Part shown: in pieces, positions 39,106 through 47,373 of the stretch | How positions within the stretch are numbered: the stretch's first letter is position 1 | Layout of the letters: each line of letters starts with the position of its first letter | Source of the DNA: Streptomyces polyasparticus | Lineage (GTDB): Bacteria > Actinomycetota > Actinomycetes > Streptomycetales > Streptomycetaceae | Length of the DNA stretch: 64,000 bases | Assembly: GCF_014493765.1 (NCBI RefSeq) | Contig: NZ_JACTVJ010000007.1 | Location: forward strand, 124,001-188,000 | Direction of reading: 5' to 3' | The notes under the pieces: model-generated | Seen by the model: only the letters and a program-made list of their open reading frames with translations | What the model was told of the DNA's origin: nothing | The model's database searches: none | Position numbers and translations under genes: made by a program

Positions 39106-40889
39106 GCGGTGGACTTCTGAAGGGCGCGCGGGAGCGCTGGGTGCGCACGGGCGGTGTGGAGCTCTGCGTCGCCGAACTGGGCGACAGCGAACGGCCGACC
39201 GTCTTCCTCGTGCACGGGTATCCGGACTCCAAGGAGGTGTGGTCCGAGGTCGCCGTGCGGCTTGCCGAGCACTTCCACGTGGTGCTCTACGACGTACGCG
39301 GGCACGGCCGTTCCACCGCCCCGACCCCGCTGCGCGGCGGCTTCACGCTGGAGAAGCTGACCGATGACTTCCTGGCGGTCGCCGACGCGGTGAGCCCGGA
39401 CGGGCCGGTGCATCTGGTGGGGCACGACTGGGGCTCGGTGCAGGCCTGGGAGTTCACGACCGTGGAGCGCACGCGCGGCAGGATCGCGTCCTTCACCTCG
39501 ATATCCGGTCCTTCGCTCGACCACTTCGGGCACTGGATCAAGAAGCGGATGACCCGCCCGACCCCGCGCAAGGTGGGCCAACTCCTCGGCCAGGGGGCCA
39601 AGTCCTGGTACGTGTACATGCTGCACACCCCCGTCCTGCCGGAGCTCGCGTGGCGCGGACCGCTCGGCAAGCAGTGGCCGCGGCTGCTCGCGCGCGTGGA
39701 GAAAGTGCCGGCCGGCGGCTATCCCACGCCCTCGCTGCCTTCGGACGCGGCCCATGGCGCGTGGCTCTACCGGGACAACGTACGGGCGCGGCTGAGCAGA
39801 CCGCGGGCCGATGCGCACGCGCACGCACCGGTGCAGCTGATCACGCCGACCGGGGACATGTTCCTCTCGCCGAAGCTCTACGACGATCTTGAGCAGTGGG
39901 TGCCGAGCGTGACGCGCAGGACGGTGGCGGCCAAGCACTGGGTGCCGCGCACGCGCCCGGATCAACTGGCGGCCTGGATCGGCCAGTTCGTTAGGTCCGT
40001 CGAGACCCCCGCCGACAAGGCGCTCGCCGTCCCCGCCAAGCGCGGCAAGCGCGCCGATGCCTATGCGCAGCGGTTCGCCGGGCAGCTCGTCCTTGTTACG
40101 GGCGCGGCGAGCGGCATCGGACGGGCGACCGCGTTCGCCTTCGCGGAGGCCGGGGCGCGGGTGGTCGCCGTCGACCGTGACGGCGAAGGTGCCTCCCGTA
40201 CCGCCGAGTTGGCGGCTCTGATCGGAGCGCCCGAGGCCTGGGGCGAGCAGGTGGACGTCTCAGACGAGGCGGCCATGGAGAAGCTGGCCGAGAAGGTCGC
40301 CGCCGAGTACGGAATCGTCGATGTGCTGGTCAACAATGCGGGGATCGGCCTGTCCGGCTCCTTCTTCGCGACCACGAGCGAGGACTGGAAGAAGGTCCTC
40401 GACGTCAATCTGTGGGGCGTGATCCACGGCTGCCGGATCTTCGGCGCGCAGATGGCCGAGCGCGGACAGGGCGGCCATATCGTCAACACCGCGTCCGCTG
40501 CGGCGTATCAGCCCTCCAAGGCGCTGCCCGCGTACTCGACCTCGAAGGCCGCGGTCCTGATGCTCAGCGAGTGCCTGCGCGCCGAACTGGCCGGCCAGGG
40601 CATCGGCGTCTCGGCGATCTGCCCGGGCTTCGTGAACACCAACATCACGGCCACCGCACGCTTCGCGGGGGTCGACGCGGAGGAGGAGAAGCGCCGCCAG
40701 AAGCGCACCTCGCGGCTGTACGGGCTGCGCAACTACCCGCCGGAGAAGGTGGCCGACGCGATCCTGGGCGCGGTGCTCACCAACCGGGCCGTCGTGCCCG
40801 TGACGCCGGAGGCGCGCGGCGCCCATCTGCTGTCCCGCTTCACGCCGAAGGCGCTGCGGGCGATCGCACGTCTGGAGCCGCCGGTATGA
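39102..40889 (+). CDS. Alpha/beta hydrolase fused to short-chain dehydrogenase (595 aa)
   Basis: Residues 1-300 are an alpha/beta hydrolase of the epoxide hydrolase/haloalkane dehalogenase type: oxyanion motif VHGYPDSKEVW, nucleophile Asp in LVGHDWGSVQAWEF and catalytic His near AKHWVPRTRP. Residues 320-595 are a classical SDR: VTGAASGIGRATAFAF for NAD(P), NNAGIGLSG, and catalytic YSTSKAA. Both domains keep their catalytic residues. Such fusions act on hydrophobic substrates; the exact one is unknown. Both ends overlap neighbours by four bases, so the operon is tightly coupled. Confidence 0.9.
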   Translation: MSGGLLKGARERWVRTGGVELCVAELGDSERPTVFLVHGYPDSKEVWSEVAVRLAEHFHVVLYDVRGHGRSTAPTPLRGGFTLEKLTDDFLAVADAVSPDGPVHLVGHDWGSVQAWEFTTVERTRGRIASFTSISGPSLDHFGHWIKKRMTRPTPRKVGQLLGQGAKSWYVYMLHTPVLPELAWRGPLGKQWPRLLARVEKVPAGGYPTPSLPSDAAHGAWLYRDNVRARLSRPRADAHAHAPVQLITPTGDMFLSPKLYDDLEQWVPSVTRRTVAAKHWVPRTRPDQLAAWIGQFVRSVETPADKALAVPAKRGKRADAYAQRFAGQLVLVTGAASGIGRATAFAFAEAGARVVAVDRDGEGASRTAELAALIGAPEAWGEQVDVSDEAAMEKLAEKVAAEYGIVDVLVNNAGIGLSGSFFATTSEDWKKVLDVNLWGVIHGCRIFGAQMAERGQGGHIVNTASAAAYQPSKALPAYSTSKAAVLMLSECLRAELAGQGIGVSAICPGFVNTNITATARFAGVDAEEEKRRQKRTSRLYGLRNYPPEKVADAILGAVLTNRAVVPVTPEARGAHLLSRFTPKALRAIARLEPPV

Positions 40890-41800
40890 GCTCGTTACAG
40901 GACAGTCGGCACCCGATCGCGCCGCGCCGCGTCTCCTTCGACTGGGAGTCCACGCCGCTGCACTGGATACCGGACGAGCCGACGGCCACCCATGTCATCA
41001 ATGTGCTGCATCTGCTCCTTCCGGCGGGCGAGCGCTGGTTCGTGAAGGTGTTCAAGGAGGCCCTGCCGCTGGTCGACGACCCGGGGCTGCTCAGGGACGT
41101 CAAGGGGTTCATGGGGCAGGAGGCCACGCACAGCGTGCAGCACGCGTACGTCCTCGACCACCTCGCCGCCAAGGGGCTTCAGACGCGGCGGTACACGCGC
41201 TATGTGGACCTGCTCTTCGACCGGCTGCTCGGCGAGCAGCCACCGCTCGGCGCACCGATACGGCCGCAGGAGTGGCTGCGCTTCCGGCTCGCGGTCATCG
41301 CGGCGATCGAGCAGTTCACGGCGGTGCTCGGCAACTGGGTGCTGCACGCCGAGGGGTTGGACGCGGCGGACGCGGACGAGGTCATGCTCGACCTGCTTCG
41401 CTGGCACGGCGCGGAGGAGGTCGAGCACCGCTCGGTCGCCTTCGACATGTACCAGCACTGCGGCGGCGAGGGCGCGGCCCGCTACACCCGGCGCATCGCC
41501 GGCATGGCGGTGACCGCTCCGGTGATGCTCTACCTGTGGGTGTGGGGCGCCGCCTATCTCCTGCGGCACGATCCGGAGCTCGCGGGACGGGTCCGGTACT
41601 CGCTGCGCGAGCACAACCGGGCCGTACGCAAAGGGCTGCTGCCCACCTGGAAGGAGATCGGCGCGGCCGTACCCCGCTATCTGCGGCGGACGTACCATCC
41701 CTCGCAGGAGGGCTCGCTGCGCAAGGCGGTGGAGTATCTGGCCTCGTCCCCGGCGGCGCGGGCCGCGGCGGGGGCGATCGGGCGGTCGGCCCTCGCATGA
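40886..41800 (+). CDS. PF10118-type metal-dependent hydrolase (304 aa), TTA codon at position 4
   Basis: The product shows the family's helical core with repeated acidic/His motifs: FKEALPLVDDPGLLRDVKGFMGQEATHSVQHAYVLDHL, then AIEQFTAVLGNWVL and RWHGAEEVEHRSVAFDMYQ. The E-x-x-H and E-H pairs suggest a di-iron or ferritin-like site. The reaction is unknown. Codon 4 is TTA (40895-40897), which in Streptomyces needs the bldA tRNA, so the gene may be made only late in development. Start ATG 40886 overlaps the upstream stop (ATGA). Confidence 0.85.
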   Translation: MSSLQDSRHPIAPRRVSFDWESTPLHWIPDEPTATHVINVLHLLLPAGERWFVKVFKEALPLVDDPGLLRDVKGFMGQEATHSVQHAYVLDHLAAKGLQTRRYTRYVDLLFDRLLGEQPPLGAPIRPQEWLRFRLAVIAAIEQFTAVLGNWVLHAEGLDAADADEVMLDLLRWHGAEEVEHRSVAFDMYQHCGGEGAARYTRRIAGMAVTAPVMLYLWVWGAAYLLRHDPELAGRVRYSLREHNRAVRKGLLPTWKEIGAAVPRYLRRTYHPSQEGSLRKAVEYLASSPAARAAAGAIGRSALA

Positions 41801-41816
41801 GGAGAGGGCGGGGAGC

Positions 41817-42782
41817 GTGACGGAGCAGACCAAGGAGCGGACGGGCCCGGGGCGCCGGGCCGAGTACCGGATCGAGGACCTGGCCCACCACAGCGGCGCC
41901 ACGGTCCGTACGATCCGCGCCTACCAGGACCGCGGACTGCTCCCCCGCCCGGAGCGCAGGGGCCGCTCCAATGTGTACGGGGACGCCCACCTCTCCCGGC
42001 TGCGGCAGATAGCCGACCTCCTGGACCGCGGCTACACACTCGCCTCGATCAAGGAACTCCTCGAGGCCTGGGACTCCGGCCGGGGCCTCGGCGGAGTGCT
42101 CGGCCTGGTCGCCGAGGTCGACGGGCCCTGGACGGACGAGAAGGCCGACCGGATCACCCGGCAGGAGCTCGACCTGAAGTTCGGCGGGGAACCGGACGAG
42201 GCGGCGGTCGAGGAAGCCGTCGAACTCGGCGTACTGGAAAGGATTCCGGGCCGCGAGGACGAGTTCCTGGTGCCGAGCCCCCAAGAGCTGGCCGTGGCCG
42301 CCGAATTGCATGCGGCGGGGGTGCCGCTGCACGCCATCGCCGCGCATCTGAGGGAGTTGCGGGTCCAGGTCGAGCACATAGCTTCCCGTTTCCTGGAGTT
42401 CACGACCGAGCATGTCTTCATGCGCTATCTGGAACACCAGCCGCCCACGGACGCGGACGCGGCCGAAGCCGCCGCGCTGGTGCGCAGACTGCGCCCGCTC
42501 GCCCAGCAGACCGTGGACGCCGAACTCGCCCGCGCCATGCGCACGTTCGCGACCCGCCATCTGCAGCAGCACTTGGGCGCCTCACCGCCCCCGCCGAGCC
42601 AATCCGGAGACGTTCCGGTGGCGCTCCCGGTGCACACAATCGATCTTGTACGGCGGCTCGTTGGCGCGGACGGGATATCGGTCTTCATCGCGACGGCGGC
42701 CGAACGAGAGGTGCACGCACGGACCTTGGACGCACTGGCAGCAAAGCGGAATGAAGCGGCATCAGTTGACCAAGTGCCGTGA
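41817..42782 (+). CDS. MerR-family transcriptional regulator (321 aa)
   Basis: The N-terminal MerR winged helix reads YRIEDLAHHSGATVRTIRAYQDRGLLPRPERRGRSNVYGDAHLSRL (residues 17-62, split) and is followed by a helical dimerisation segment (QIADLLDRGYTLASIKELLEAW). The long C-terminal effector domain (100-321) lacks Cys clusters, so it is not a metal sensor of the MerR/CueR type. GTG 41817 follows GGAGAGGGCGGGGAG. As the last gene of the operon with the hydrolase-SDR and PF10118 proteins, it probably regulates that operon. Confidence 0.9.
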   Translation: MTEQTKERTGPGRRAEYRIEDLAHHSGATVRTIRAYQDRGLLPRPERRGRSNVYGDAHLSRLRQIADLLDRGYTLASIKELLEAWDSGRGLGGVLGLVAEVDGPWTDEKADRITRQELDLKFGGEPDEAAVEEAVELGVLERIPGREDEFLVPSPQELAVAAELHAAGVPLHAIAAHLRELRVQVEHIASRFLEFTTEHVFMRYLEHQPPTDADAAEAAALVRRLRPLAQQTVDAELARAMRTFATRHLQQHLGASPPPPSQSGDVPVALPVHTIDLVRRLVGADGISVFIATAAEREVHARTLDALAAKRNEAASVDQVP

Positions 42783-42794
42783 TCCGACCGCCAG

Positions 42795-42848
42795 TTGTCC
42801 ACACATTCCTCAACCAGCCTGTGGATAACCCGGGTTACCTGTGGATCA
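42795..42848. other. Three DnaA boxes between MerR and KptA genes
   Basis: TTGTCCACA lies at 42795-42803 (+), TGTGGATAA at 42820-42828 (-) and TGTGGATCA at 42840-42848 (-, one mismatch): three boxes in 54 bases of a 166-bp gap. This is a second, smaller DnaA cluster. Confidence 0.65.
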
Positions 42849-42948
42849 TGCCTAACTCTCGTTAAATTTCGGGGAATTACGGACCACGTGGATCTGGACT
42901 CCGGGAAATCCTGATGCGCGCCCGGAGACCGCCGGGCATTCTGTGACG

Positions 42949-43506
42949 ATGACTGACAGAACACCCGACGAGAGGCGGACCGTTCGCGTCTCCAAATACC
43001 TCTCCAAGCACCTCCGCCATGAGCCGCACCGGATCGGCCTGACGCTGGACGCGAACGGCTGGGTCGAGATCGAGACACTGATCGCCGCGGCCGCCGCGCA
43101 CGGATTCACCTTCACCCGGGCCGAGCTGGACCATGTGGTCGCGCACAACGACAAGAAGCGCTTCGCGGTCGACGGCACCCGGATCCGCGCCAGCCAGGGC
43201 CACTCCGTCGAGGTCGACCTGGACCTGCCGCCCGCGACACCGCCGCCGTACCTCTACCACGGCACCGTCGCCCGCCATCTGGACGCGATCCGCGCCCAGG
43301 GCCTGAGCGCCATGGCCCGCCATGACGTCCATCTCTCGGCAGACCGCGAGACCGCCACCCGCGTGGGCGCCCGCCGCGGCCGTCCCGTGATCCTGTCCGT
43401 GGACGCGGGCGCGATGCACCGCGACGGCCATGAATTCCGGATCAGCGCGAACGGCGTGTGGCTCACGGCATCCGTACCGCCGCAGTATCTGCGCTTTCCG
43501 GGCTGA
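42949..43506 (+). CDS. kptA: RNA 2'-phosphotransferase, KptA/Tpt1 (185 aa)
   Basis: The N-terminal winged helix (VSKYLSKHLRHEPHRIGLTLDANGWV) has the conserved R/H residues. The C-terminal ADP-ribosyltransferase fold shows YLYHGTVARHLDAI, GLSAMARHDVHLSAD, RRGRPVILSVDAG and GHEFRISANGVWLTASVP. The family removes an RNA splice-junction 2'-phosphate with NAD+. In Streptomyces there is no tRNA splicing pathway needing it, so its substrate is unknown. ATG 42949 is taken as the start; CATTCT ends 6 bases upstream and may be a leaderless -10. Its tail overlaps the convergent aquaporin gene by 44 bases. Confidence 0.9.
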   Translation: MTDRTPDERRTVRVSKYLSKHLRHEPHRIGLTLDANGWVEIETLIAAAAAHGFTFTRAELDHVVAHNDKKRFAVDGTRIRASQGHSVEVDLDLPPATPPPYLYHGTVARHLDAIRAQGLSAMARHDVHLSADRETATRVGARRGRPVILSVDAGAMHRDGHEFRISANGVWLTASVPPQYLRFPG

Positions 43507-44296
43507 GCCTGCTTTCGGGGCCGAGGGGGCTGTCCGTAATGAGCCTGCTGTCCGGGCCGAGCGGGCTGTCCGGGCTGAGCCGGCTGTCCGGGCTGAGCCG
43601 GCTGTCCGGGCCCGCCGGCTTCCCGTAGAGCACCGCCGCAAGCGCCAGACCCAGCGCGCCACCGGCCAGTTGAGCCGTGATGAAGCCGGGCAGCGAACCG
43701 GGGGAGATCCCGGTGAACGAGTCGGTGAACGCACGCCCGACCGTCGCGGCCGGATTGGCGAACGACCCGGACGACGTGAACCAGATCGCGGCGGCGATAT
43801 ACGCGGCCACCGCGACCGGCGCCAGCTGCGGACGCCCGATCCGCGTAAGACCGCAGATGAGCAGCACCAGACCCGCCGTGGCCACCACCTCGCCGAGCAG
43901 CAGCCGGTCCCCGATCCGCTCCTGCGTGGACCAGACGACCTCCGCACGCCCGAACATCGCCTCCGCGAGCAGCGCACCGGCGACCGCCCCCACCGTCTGC
44001 GCCACGACATACGCGAGCGCTTCGCGCGTGCCCGGACCGCTGCCGTCACGCCGGCCGAGCCACCAGGCCGACAGCGTCACCACGGGGTTGAGCTGCCCGC
44101 CCGAGACCGGCCCGAACAGCGCGATGAGCAGCCCGAGGCCGATCGCCGAGGCCAGGGAGTTGGCGAGGAGCTGTACCCCGGTGTCGTCCGTCAGGCGCGC
44201 GGCCTGCAGTCCGGAACCGACGACGACGGCCACCAGGGCCGCGGTCCCGATGAGTTCGGCGACGGCCTTGCGGACCGGCGAGGCGCTGCTGTGCAT
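43463..44296 (-). CDS. MIP-family aquaporin/glycerol or metalloid channel (277 aa)
   Basis: Six membrane helices and the two half-helix motifs are visible: first loop GPVSGGQLNPVVTLSAW (NPV in place of NPA) and second SSGSFANPAATVGRAF (NPA). The Pro-to-Ala type change in the first motif is seen in metalloid-conducting MIPs, but permeability is not inferable. ATG 44296 has AGAGGGGAG upstream. The C-terminus is an unusual array of six-residue repeats (PDSRLS, PDSPLG, PDSRLI and variants), produced by an 18-bp tandem repeat that runs through the end of the convergent kptA gene. Confidence 0.88.
   Translation of the reverse strand: MHSSASPVRKAVAELIGTAALVAVVVGSGLQAARLTDDTGVQLLANSLASAIGLGLLIALFGPVSGGQLNPVVTLSAWWLGRRDGSGPGTREALAYVVAQTVGAVAGALLAEAMFGRAEVVWSTQERIGDRLLLGEVVATAGLVLLICGLTRIGRPQLAPVAVAAYIAAAIWFTSSGSFANPAATVGRAFTDSFTGISPGSLPGFITAQLAGGALGLALAAVLYGKPAGPDSRLSPDSRLSPDSPLGPDSRLITDSPLGPESRLSPESADTAAVRMP
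43496..43609. repeat. 18-bp tandem repeat shared by the aquaporin and kptA 3' ends
   Basis: Six units related to GCTGAGCCGGCTGTCCGG start at 43502, 43520, 43538, 43556, 43574 and 43592. The last two units are identical; the others differ by a few bases. The kptA stop codon (43504-43506) is in the first unit. On the other strand the array encodes PDSRLS-like six-residue repeats. Confidence 0.93.
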
Positions 44297-44457
44297 GGGG
44301 CTCCCCTCTTCCGTTCTGGGGGTTTGCCCGATTCGTGCCTGATTCATCGCCAGATGAGCACCCCCGTCACCACATCGTGGAAAATGTATTCCGTAACTTG
44401 GAATTCCAACAGAGGCAACCGAGGTATCGGCGGCTTCCCTCGGGGAACTCGGCAGCC

Positions 44458-45336
44458 GTGGGAGAGACAGGACGGATCCGTGTCGGCGCCTGCTCCTGGA
44501 CGGACCGGGAGCTGCTGTCCAGCGGCTGGTATCCCCCGGGCCACCGCGACGCGGAGCCCCGGCTGCGGTACTACGCGTCCCGGTTCCCGCTGGTCGAAGT
44601 GGACTCCACGTATTACGGGCTGCCGAGCACCCGCAACAGCGCGCTGTGGGCGGAGCGTTCACCCACCGGTTTCCGCTTCGATGTGAAGGCGTTCTCGCTG
44701 CTCACCGGGCACCCGACCCGGCCCGAAGCACTGCCTGCCGACCTGCGGTCCGCACTCCCCCCGCGCCTCGGCCGGCAGCAGGCGGACCCCGCACTGCTCG
44801 ACGAGGTGGCGCACAGGTTCCTCGCGGCGCTCGAACCGCTGCGCGCCGCCGGGCGCCTGGGCACCCTGCTCTTCCAGTTCCCGCCGTGGACGGCCCCGGG
44901 CCCCTCGGCCGAGGCACTGCTGCGCGGGTGCCGGGAGCGCACCGAGGGCTGGCCAGTGGCCGTGGAGTTCCGGCATCCCCAGTGGTGGCAGAAGGAGGGT
45001 TACGACGCCACATTCGCCCTGCTCGCCGAGCTCGGCCTGACCGCCGTGGCCGTGGACATGGACCAGTCGCTCCCGGCCTCCGTCCCGCCGGTCACCCCCG
45101 TCACCACCGGCCGGCTCGCGGCCGTGCGCTTCCACGGGCGGAGCAGGGCCTGGGGGACCGGCACGAAAGAGGACCGCTTCCGGCACCACTACACCCGCGA
45201 GGAACTCGCCGCCTGGACCCCGGATCTGCGCTCCCTGGCGGACCGGGCCGACGAGGTCCATGTCCTGTTCAACAACTGCTGCGGGGACTCGGCGGTGCGG
45301 GCCGCGGAGACGATGCGCGAGCTGCTCGGGGCCTGA
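44458..45336 (+). CDS. DUF72 domain protein (292 aa)
   Basis: The DUF72 TIM-barrel-like domain runs from RIRVGACSWTDRELL through FPLVEVDSTYYGLPS, FRFDVKAFSLLTGH, VAVEFRHPQWW and HVLFNNCCGDSAV. The family is widespread but its activity is unknown; E. coli YecE belongs to it. GTG 44458 is chosen since the homologous region starts just after it and GGGGAA lies upstream. The frame is open further upstream, to 44335, without family similarity. It is divergent from the aquaporin gene. Confidence 0.88.
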   Translation: MGETGRIRVGACSWTDRELLSSGWYPPGHRDAEPRLRYYASRFPLVEVDSTYYGLPSTRNSALWAERSPTGFRFDVKAFSLLTGHPTRPEALPADLRSALPPRLGRQQADPALLDEVAHRFLAALEPLRAAGRLGTLLFQFPPWTAPGPSAEALLRGCRERTEGWPVAVEFRHPQWWQKEGYDATFALLAELGLTAVAVDMDQSLPASVPPVTPVTTGRLAAVRFHGRSRAWGTGTKEDRFRHHYTREELAAWTPDLRSLADRADEVHVLFNNCCGDSAVRAAETMRELLGA

Positions 45337-45393
45337 GCCCGGCCCGTCATCCGGAGTCCGGGCCCGGCCCGCGCCCCGACGTACGCTGGCGGC

Positions 45394-46323
45394 ATGCGCC
45401 TCAGCACCGTCATCCTCCCCACCGTCCCCTGGCACCACGGCGGCCGCGACAAGTGGCAGCGCGCCGAGGAGCTCGGCTTCCACGCCGCGTACACCTACGA
45501 CCACCTCGCCTGGCGGAGCTTCCGCGACGGCCCGTGGTTCGGCGCGCTCCCCACCCTCACCGCCGCCGCCACGGCCACCACGACGCTGCGCCTGGGCACC
45601 CTCGTGACCTCGCCGAACTTCCGGCACCCGGTCACCCTCGCCAAGGAACTGATCTCCCTCGACGACATCTCCGGCGGCCGGATCACCCTCGGCATCGGCG
45701 CGGGCGGCGACGGCTTCGACGCCACCACGCTGAAGAAGCCGGACGAGGACCAGTGGACGCCCAAGGAGCGCGCGGACCGGTTCGCCGAATTCGTGGCCCT
45801 GCTCGACCGGCTGCTCAGCGAGCCGGCCGAGGTCACCAGCGAGGGCACGTTCTACTCGGCGACCGAGGCACGCAACCTGCCCGGCTGCGTCCAGTCCCCG
45901 CGGCTGCCGCTCGCCGTCGCCGCGACCGGCCCCCGCGGTCTGCGCCTCGCGGCACGGCACGGTCAGGCCTGGGTGACCACGGGTGATCCGAAGCTGTACG
46001 AGGCGGGCACGCCCGAGCAGTCCGTCGAGGCCGTGGCCGCGCAGGTCGCCAAGCTGGGCAAGGCCTGCGCCGAGCAGGGCCGGGACGTGGCAGAGCTGGA
46101 CAAGATCCTGCTCACCGGCTTCACCCCGGAGTTCAACCCGGACACCTATGCCGCCGGGGCCCACCCGCTGCGCTCCGTCGACGCCTTCGTCGAGTTCGCG
46201 AAGCCGTATGCCGAGCTCGGCTTCACCGAGTTGGTGATCCATATGCCCATCGCTGACTCGGTGTTCGCCGCCGACGAGCAGGGCTACGAGCAGATCGCGA
46301 AGCAAGCCGCGGCCCTCCTGTAG
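45394..46323 (+). CDS. LLM-class (luciferase-like) flavin-dependent oxidoreductase (309 aa)
   Basis: The bacterial-luciferase-like TIM barrel is recognised in LGFHAAYTYDHLAWRSF, LRLGTLVTSPNFRHPVTLAKELISLDDISGGRITLGIGAGGDGFD, a central LPLAVAATGPRGLRLAARHGQAWVTTG and GFTELVIHMP. These proteins use F420 or FMN. A -10-like TACGCT lies just before the ATG, so it may be leaderless. There is no adjacent partner and the substrate is unknown. Confidence 0.9.
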   Translation: MRLSTVILPTVPWHHGGRDKWQRAEELGFHAAYTYDHLAWRSFRDGPWFGALPTLTAAATATTTLRLGTLVTSPNFRHPVTLAKELISLDDISGGRITLGIGAGGDGFDATTLKKPDEDQWTPKERADRFAEFVALLDRLLSEPAEVTSEGTFYSATEARNLPGCVQSPRLPLAVAATGPRGLRLAARHGQAWVTTGDPKLYEAGTPEQSVEAVAAQVAKLGKACAEQGRDVAELDKILLTGFTPEFNPDTYAAGAHPLRSVDAFVEFAKPYAELGFTELVIHMPIADSVFAADEQGYEQIAKQAAALL

Positions 46324-46442
46324 CCACTCCGGCGTGGGACTCCTGAGCCCCGGTGGGACAGCAGGGCACTCACCGGGGCTCGCACCCACTCAGATGTGCA
46401 CCCGACGGCTTGGCGCTCGGGCATATGCGGAACAATGCCGTT

Positions 46443-47315
46443 GTGACGACCTCCGCAGCAGCCCCGCATCCCGAGCCCGCCCACCCCCGTCCCCGACTGG
46501 TCGCCACGGACCTGGACGGCACCTTGCTGCGGGACGACAAGTCCGTGTCCCCGCGTACGGTCGCGGCGCTCGCCGCCGCCGAAGAGGCCGGTATCGAGGT
46601 CTTCTTCGTCACCGGCCGCCCCGCCCGCTGGATGGACGTGGTCAGCGCGCACGTGCACGGCCACGGCCTGGCGATCTGCGGGAACGGCGCCGCGGTGGTC
46701 GATCTGCACGGCGGCCCCGGCGAGCACCGGTTCGTGAAGCTGCGCGCCATGGAGCGCGAGACCGCCGTCGACGTGGTCGAGCTGCTGCGCGCCGCCGTCC
46801 CCGGCACGAAGTTCGCGGTCGAGCGCACCGGCGGGCTCTGCTACGAACCGGCGTATCCGCCGCTGCACATGGACCCGGCTCTCATCACCGCTCCGGCCGA
46901 GAAGCTGCTCGCCGAGGACTCCGACCAGGCCGACCAGCCGATCCTCAAGCTCCTGGCCCACCACGGCGAACTCTCCCCCGACGAGTTCCTCGCCCTCGCC
47001 CGCGCGGCCGTCGGCCCGCATGCCGAGGTCACCCGCTCGAGCCCCACCGCTCTCCTGGAGATCAGCGCCCCGGGCGTCTCCAAGGCCAGCACGCTCGCGC
47101 TGTGCTGCGAGGAGCGCGGGATCCGCGCCGAGGAGGTCGTCGCCTTCGGCGACATGCCCAACGACGTCGAGATGCTCAGCTGGGCCGGCCGCTCCTACGC
47201 GATGGGCAACGCCCACCCGGACGTCATCGCCGCCGCGTGGGGCCGTACGGTCGCCAACAACGACGACGGTGTGGCCGTGATCATCGAGCAGCTCATCGCC
47301 GAGGCCCGCGCCTGA
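46443..47315 (+). CDS. Cof-type HAD phosphatase (290 aa)
   Basis: Motif I is [23 protein letters not shown] is VFFVTGRPARWMD, III has Lys in GVSKASTLALCCEERG and IV is [13 protein letters not shown]. It is a paralogue of the HAD protein at 28770-29600. The GTG 46443 is preferred. AACAAT is 6 bases upstream and could be a leaderless -10, and the upstream ATG 46425 adds only six residues. Substrate probably small phosphorylated metabolites. It converges with the M23 gene, with which it shares a 46-bp gap. Confidence 0.9.
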   Translation: MTTSAAAPHPEPAHPRPRLVATDLDGTLLRDDKSVSPRTVAALAAAEEAGIEVFFVTGRPARWMDVVSAHVHGHGLAICGNGAAVVDLHGGPGEHRFVKLRAMERETAVDVVELLRAAVPGTKFAVERTGGLCYEPAYPPLHMDPALITAPAEKLLAEDSDQADQPILKLLAHHGELSPDEFLALARAAVGPHAEVTRSSPTALLEISAPGVSKASTLALCCEERGIRAEEVVAFGDMPNDVEMLSWAGRSYAMGNAHPDVIAAAWGRTVANNDDGVAVIIEQLIAEARA

Positions 47316-47336
47316 CCGCAGCGGGGCGCTCGGGGC

Positions 47337-47373
47337 TCAGAGCTTCACGCCCCGGGCCGCGTCAGAGCTTCAC
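47337..47373. repeat. Duplicated stop region of the M23 gene
   Basis: TCAGAGCTTCAC occurs at 47337-47348 and 47362-47373, a 25-base period. Read leftward it is GTGAAGCTCTGA, i.e. the gene's final V-K-L codons and TGA, copied once downstream. Confidence 0.8.
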
